Shown here: one piece after another, positions 63,301-64,000 of the stretch | How the letters are laid out: every line of letters starts with the position of its first letter | Position numbering within the stretch: the stretch's first letter is position 1 | Assembly (NCBI RefSeq): GCF_003002025.1 | Contig: NZ_PVZB01000029.1 | Coordinates: 47,519 to 111,518, forward strand | Length of the DNA stretch: 64,000 nucleotides | Direction: 5' to 3' | Origin: Paraburkholderia sp. BL25I1N1 | Lineage (GTDB): Bacteria; Pseudomonadota; Gammaproteobacteria; Burkholderiales; Burkholderiaceae | Translations under genes and position numbers: made by a program | The notes under the pieces: model-generated | The model's input: only the letters and a program-made list of their open reading frames with translations | What the model was told of the DNA's origin: nothing | Database searches by the model: none

Positions 63301-63662
63301 ACGATGTCGCCATCGTCAAGCAGGCTATCGAGGAGGGCGAGGCTCTGCTTGCAGCCGGGGCGGTGAGCCACAATCACTATCTGTTTCGACGTGACGCGAT
63401 CGAAGCCTGTCTCGAGCGCGGATGGTGGGACGCGGCTGCAGCACATGCTGCGGCCCTTGAGGCGTACGCCCGTCGCGAGCCGTCGCCGTTTTCCGCATTC
63501 GTCGTCGCACGGGCGCGCGCGCTACTCGCCTGCGGGCAGGGAAACCAGGTCGCGGCATTGCTCGACGAACTTCTGCGCCTGAAAAAAGAAGCGCGAAGGC
63601 TTGGAGCGCTGCACTCTCTTCCCGCAATAGACGATGCGCTGTCGCACTGTGGGTTCAGGTGA
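60381..63662 (+). CDS. SAM-domain class III nucleotide cyclase fused to AAA-type ATPase and TPR region
   Basis: A 1093-residue multidomain signalling protein. A SAM domain occupies residues 1-58 (LWLRELGLEQYMQVFADNDIDG...DLKELGV). The cyclase domain covers about 78-245, with metal Asp86 (LFADICGYTDLS) and Asp130 (HVGDCVMAVFGAP), and VTGETVNLASRLTDAAGPGEILVS. A STAND/AAA_16 ATPase starts near 264 with Walker A GEPGIGKTRL (295-304) and Walker B RLLIVEDIHWAD. The remaining half is helical TPR-like repeats rich in Ala/Arg. No DNA-binding domain is apparent. ATG 60381 is chosen because SAM starts there. The gene is divergent from the cNMP-binding transporter, with only 156 bp between them. Confidence 0.92.
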   Translation: MDIELWLRELGLEQYMQVFADNDIDGAMLRELSDADLKELGVRSLGHRKRLLTAIAEKPSSTVQASVDQPVARADERRQVAVLFADICGYTDLSRALDPEELLVVLGGYFEQVDDIVVRHGGHIDKHVGDCVMAVFGAPRSYGNDRERAARAALAIIDAMPNLSRTLVRPLSSHIGIAVGQVVASDTGSAAHREYTVTGETVNLASRLTDAAGPGEILVSETLWRPLADRIACEARGALAVKGFAEPVPVWRLTGLRRPSASRPLFGRRDELRHFRAILESCRETRRGRVVRLRGEPGIGKTRLVEEFQREANGLGFVCHTAFVLDFGSRAGRDAIRSLMRGLLAFDDASHEEAAKSAMTRAIADGLADAGDALFLNDLIEVPQPPEHRAVYEAMNNAMRVRGRQDVMARLVQRASRVQPRLLIVEDIHWADPSTLQDLVELSLAAADCAAVLILTTRPQGDPLDSSSGAAANAPCSLFDLGPLNDGDSRLMAESFSCATEVVARCIKRAAGNPLFLEQLLSSTDKTAETGVPGSVQSLVQARLDGLDPVDKTVLRAASVFGQFFEPQAISHILERTDVTFEPIVTARLLRRQGSGLVFHHALIRDAIYDGLLKSQRRELHRRAAQWFAQRDTVLRAEHLDRAGDRDAARAYCDAARTQAAGYRHEFALQLVERGLALADTCADRVALELLRGNILHDIGAMTSALGAFETALAAATTDAERCHAWIGRATVKRVIDDLDGAWTDLDCAAAVAAAERLSREQARIHFLRGNLCFPRGDSDSCVREHERSLALAREACDYEQEAAALGGLGDGEYMRGRMISAHDAFSLCIELCQRHGFGRIEVANLPMRAITTWFAGKASTGLDAALASVAAAEKVGHLRALAVSHHAAWHCLHDLAQWDRAWEHAGSALNCARELKSRRFEGEALAFRAELHRVAGRRREALDDIAQALAISRETGMAYLGASYLGTLARATDDVAIVKQAIEEGEALLAAGAVSHNHYLFRRDAIEACLERGWWDAAAAHAAALEAYARREPSPFSAFVVARARALLACGQGNQVAALLDELLRLKKEARRLGALHSLPAIDDALSHCGFR

Positions 63663-64000
63663 CCAGGTACACGAGGTCAATCCCGCTCGCATTGAGTCGC
63701 GGGTGTTTCCGGAGGTGCTCATTTCCCGGTTGTTGGCGACAGTCGTTGCAGTGCTGGTTGAAAGAGGTCGTCTGTTCCGCGACGGTCCGAACGGCAAATT
63801 TGGGTCGACAGCCGAAGTTCGCCGCCGTTGGCGGTGCGGCTTGCGACGAACTTCCGGGTTCGGCCAAACCGCGTCGGGCCCGACAAGGGGAAGTTAGCGA
63901 AAGGTAACGGTGCTGCGGGCAACCTGGAATCCGAAGGAAGCCGGAAGTAAAGCGCTGGTCCGACGAACAGAATCTCGAAACCCTGATTACCCCTCCGGGC
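63663..64000. other. 338-bp right edge without recognisable gene
   Basis: Sequence after the large cyclase gene to the window end. Overlapping short ORFs on both strands (63634-63897 plus; 63655-63867 minus) lack ribosome sites and known domains. Nothing can be assigned with confidence. Confidence 0.4.

Noticed and set aside
63663..64000. Possible dispersed repeat or small gene at the right edge
   Set aside because: Short ORFs on both strands look non-random but match nothing I can name; without a genome search a repeat call is not supportable.

Overview
The window looks like a beta-proteobacterial, Burkholderia/Paraburkholderia-type chromosome or megaplasmid segment. This is inferred from high GC, gene content, the style of the DUF1302/DUF1329 envelope genes and an integrase remnant of a type common in that group; it cannot be proven from sequence alone. 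About 54 kb of the 64 kb is one catabolic island for a large, hydrophobic, probably alicyclic or isoprenoid compound (terpenoid, steroid-like or naphthenic acid-like). The remaining right end is a cyclic-nucleotide signalling and transport neighbourhood.

Layout. (1) 1-9364, minus: Rieske oxygenase, 3-ketosteroid-dehydrogenase-like flavoprotein, a 2-oxoacid dehydrogenase with a split E2 (E1 alpha, E1 beta, stand-alone lipoyl protein, E2 core), acyl-CoA ligase and two crotonase-family proteins. (2) 9525-11206, minus: etfBA. (3) 11332-14218, plus: quinone-reductase-like MDR protein and two SDRs. (4) 14487-21360, plus: four-gene envelope system (DUF1302, DUF1329, YCF48 propeller, RND/MMPL). (5) 36947-21678, minus: one run of 15 genes (DUF35, Ltp2-like thiolase-fold aldolase, three tandem crotonases, DECR-like SDR, alpha-methylacyl-CoA racemase, five acyl-CoA dehydrogenases including two alpha/beta pairs, crotonase, hydratase 2, P450cam-like cytochrome). 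(6) 37339-41913, plus: alicyclic ring-opening cassette (acyl-CoA dehydrogenase, MaoC, CaiB CoA-transferase, BadH-like, BadI-like). (7) 47148-42003, minus: CoA ligase, a third acyl-CoA dehydrogenase pair whose alpha gene carries a frameshift, and a crotonase. (8) 47495-53901: thiolase, MBL-fold remnant, CMD-family protein, NADH:quinone reductase of PA1024 type, folE, a three-gene SnoaL operon and an SDR. (9) 54156-55055: LysR regulator. (10) 55730-63662: two class III nucleotide cyclases flanking a SulP transporter fused to STAS and cyclic-nucleotide-binding domains, plus an integrase pseudogene.

How the genes fit together (inference). The envelope system would bring in or handle the hydrophobic substrate. 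The P450, Rieske enzyme and KstD-like flavoprotein would oxidise it. Two ligases and a CaiB transferase would make CoA thioesters, and the racemase would fix methyl-branch stereochemistry. The dehydrogenases would feed electrons to the dedicated ETF, and the hydratases, SDRs, Ltp2/DUF35 pair and thiolase would shorten the side chain. The BadH/BadI-like pair would open a saturated ring.

The strongest non-coding signal is a repeated palindrome, GAAC-N3-GTTC with AT-rich flanks. It occurs in nearly every promoter gap of the island from 9.4 to 53.9 kb and was not seen in the folE, LysR or cyclase promoter gaps. It looks like the operator of a single, probably TetR-type, regulator that is not encoded in the window.
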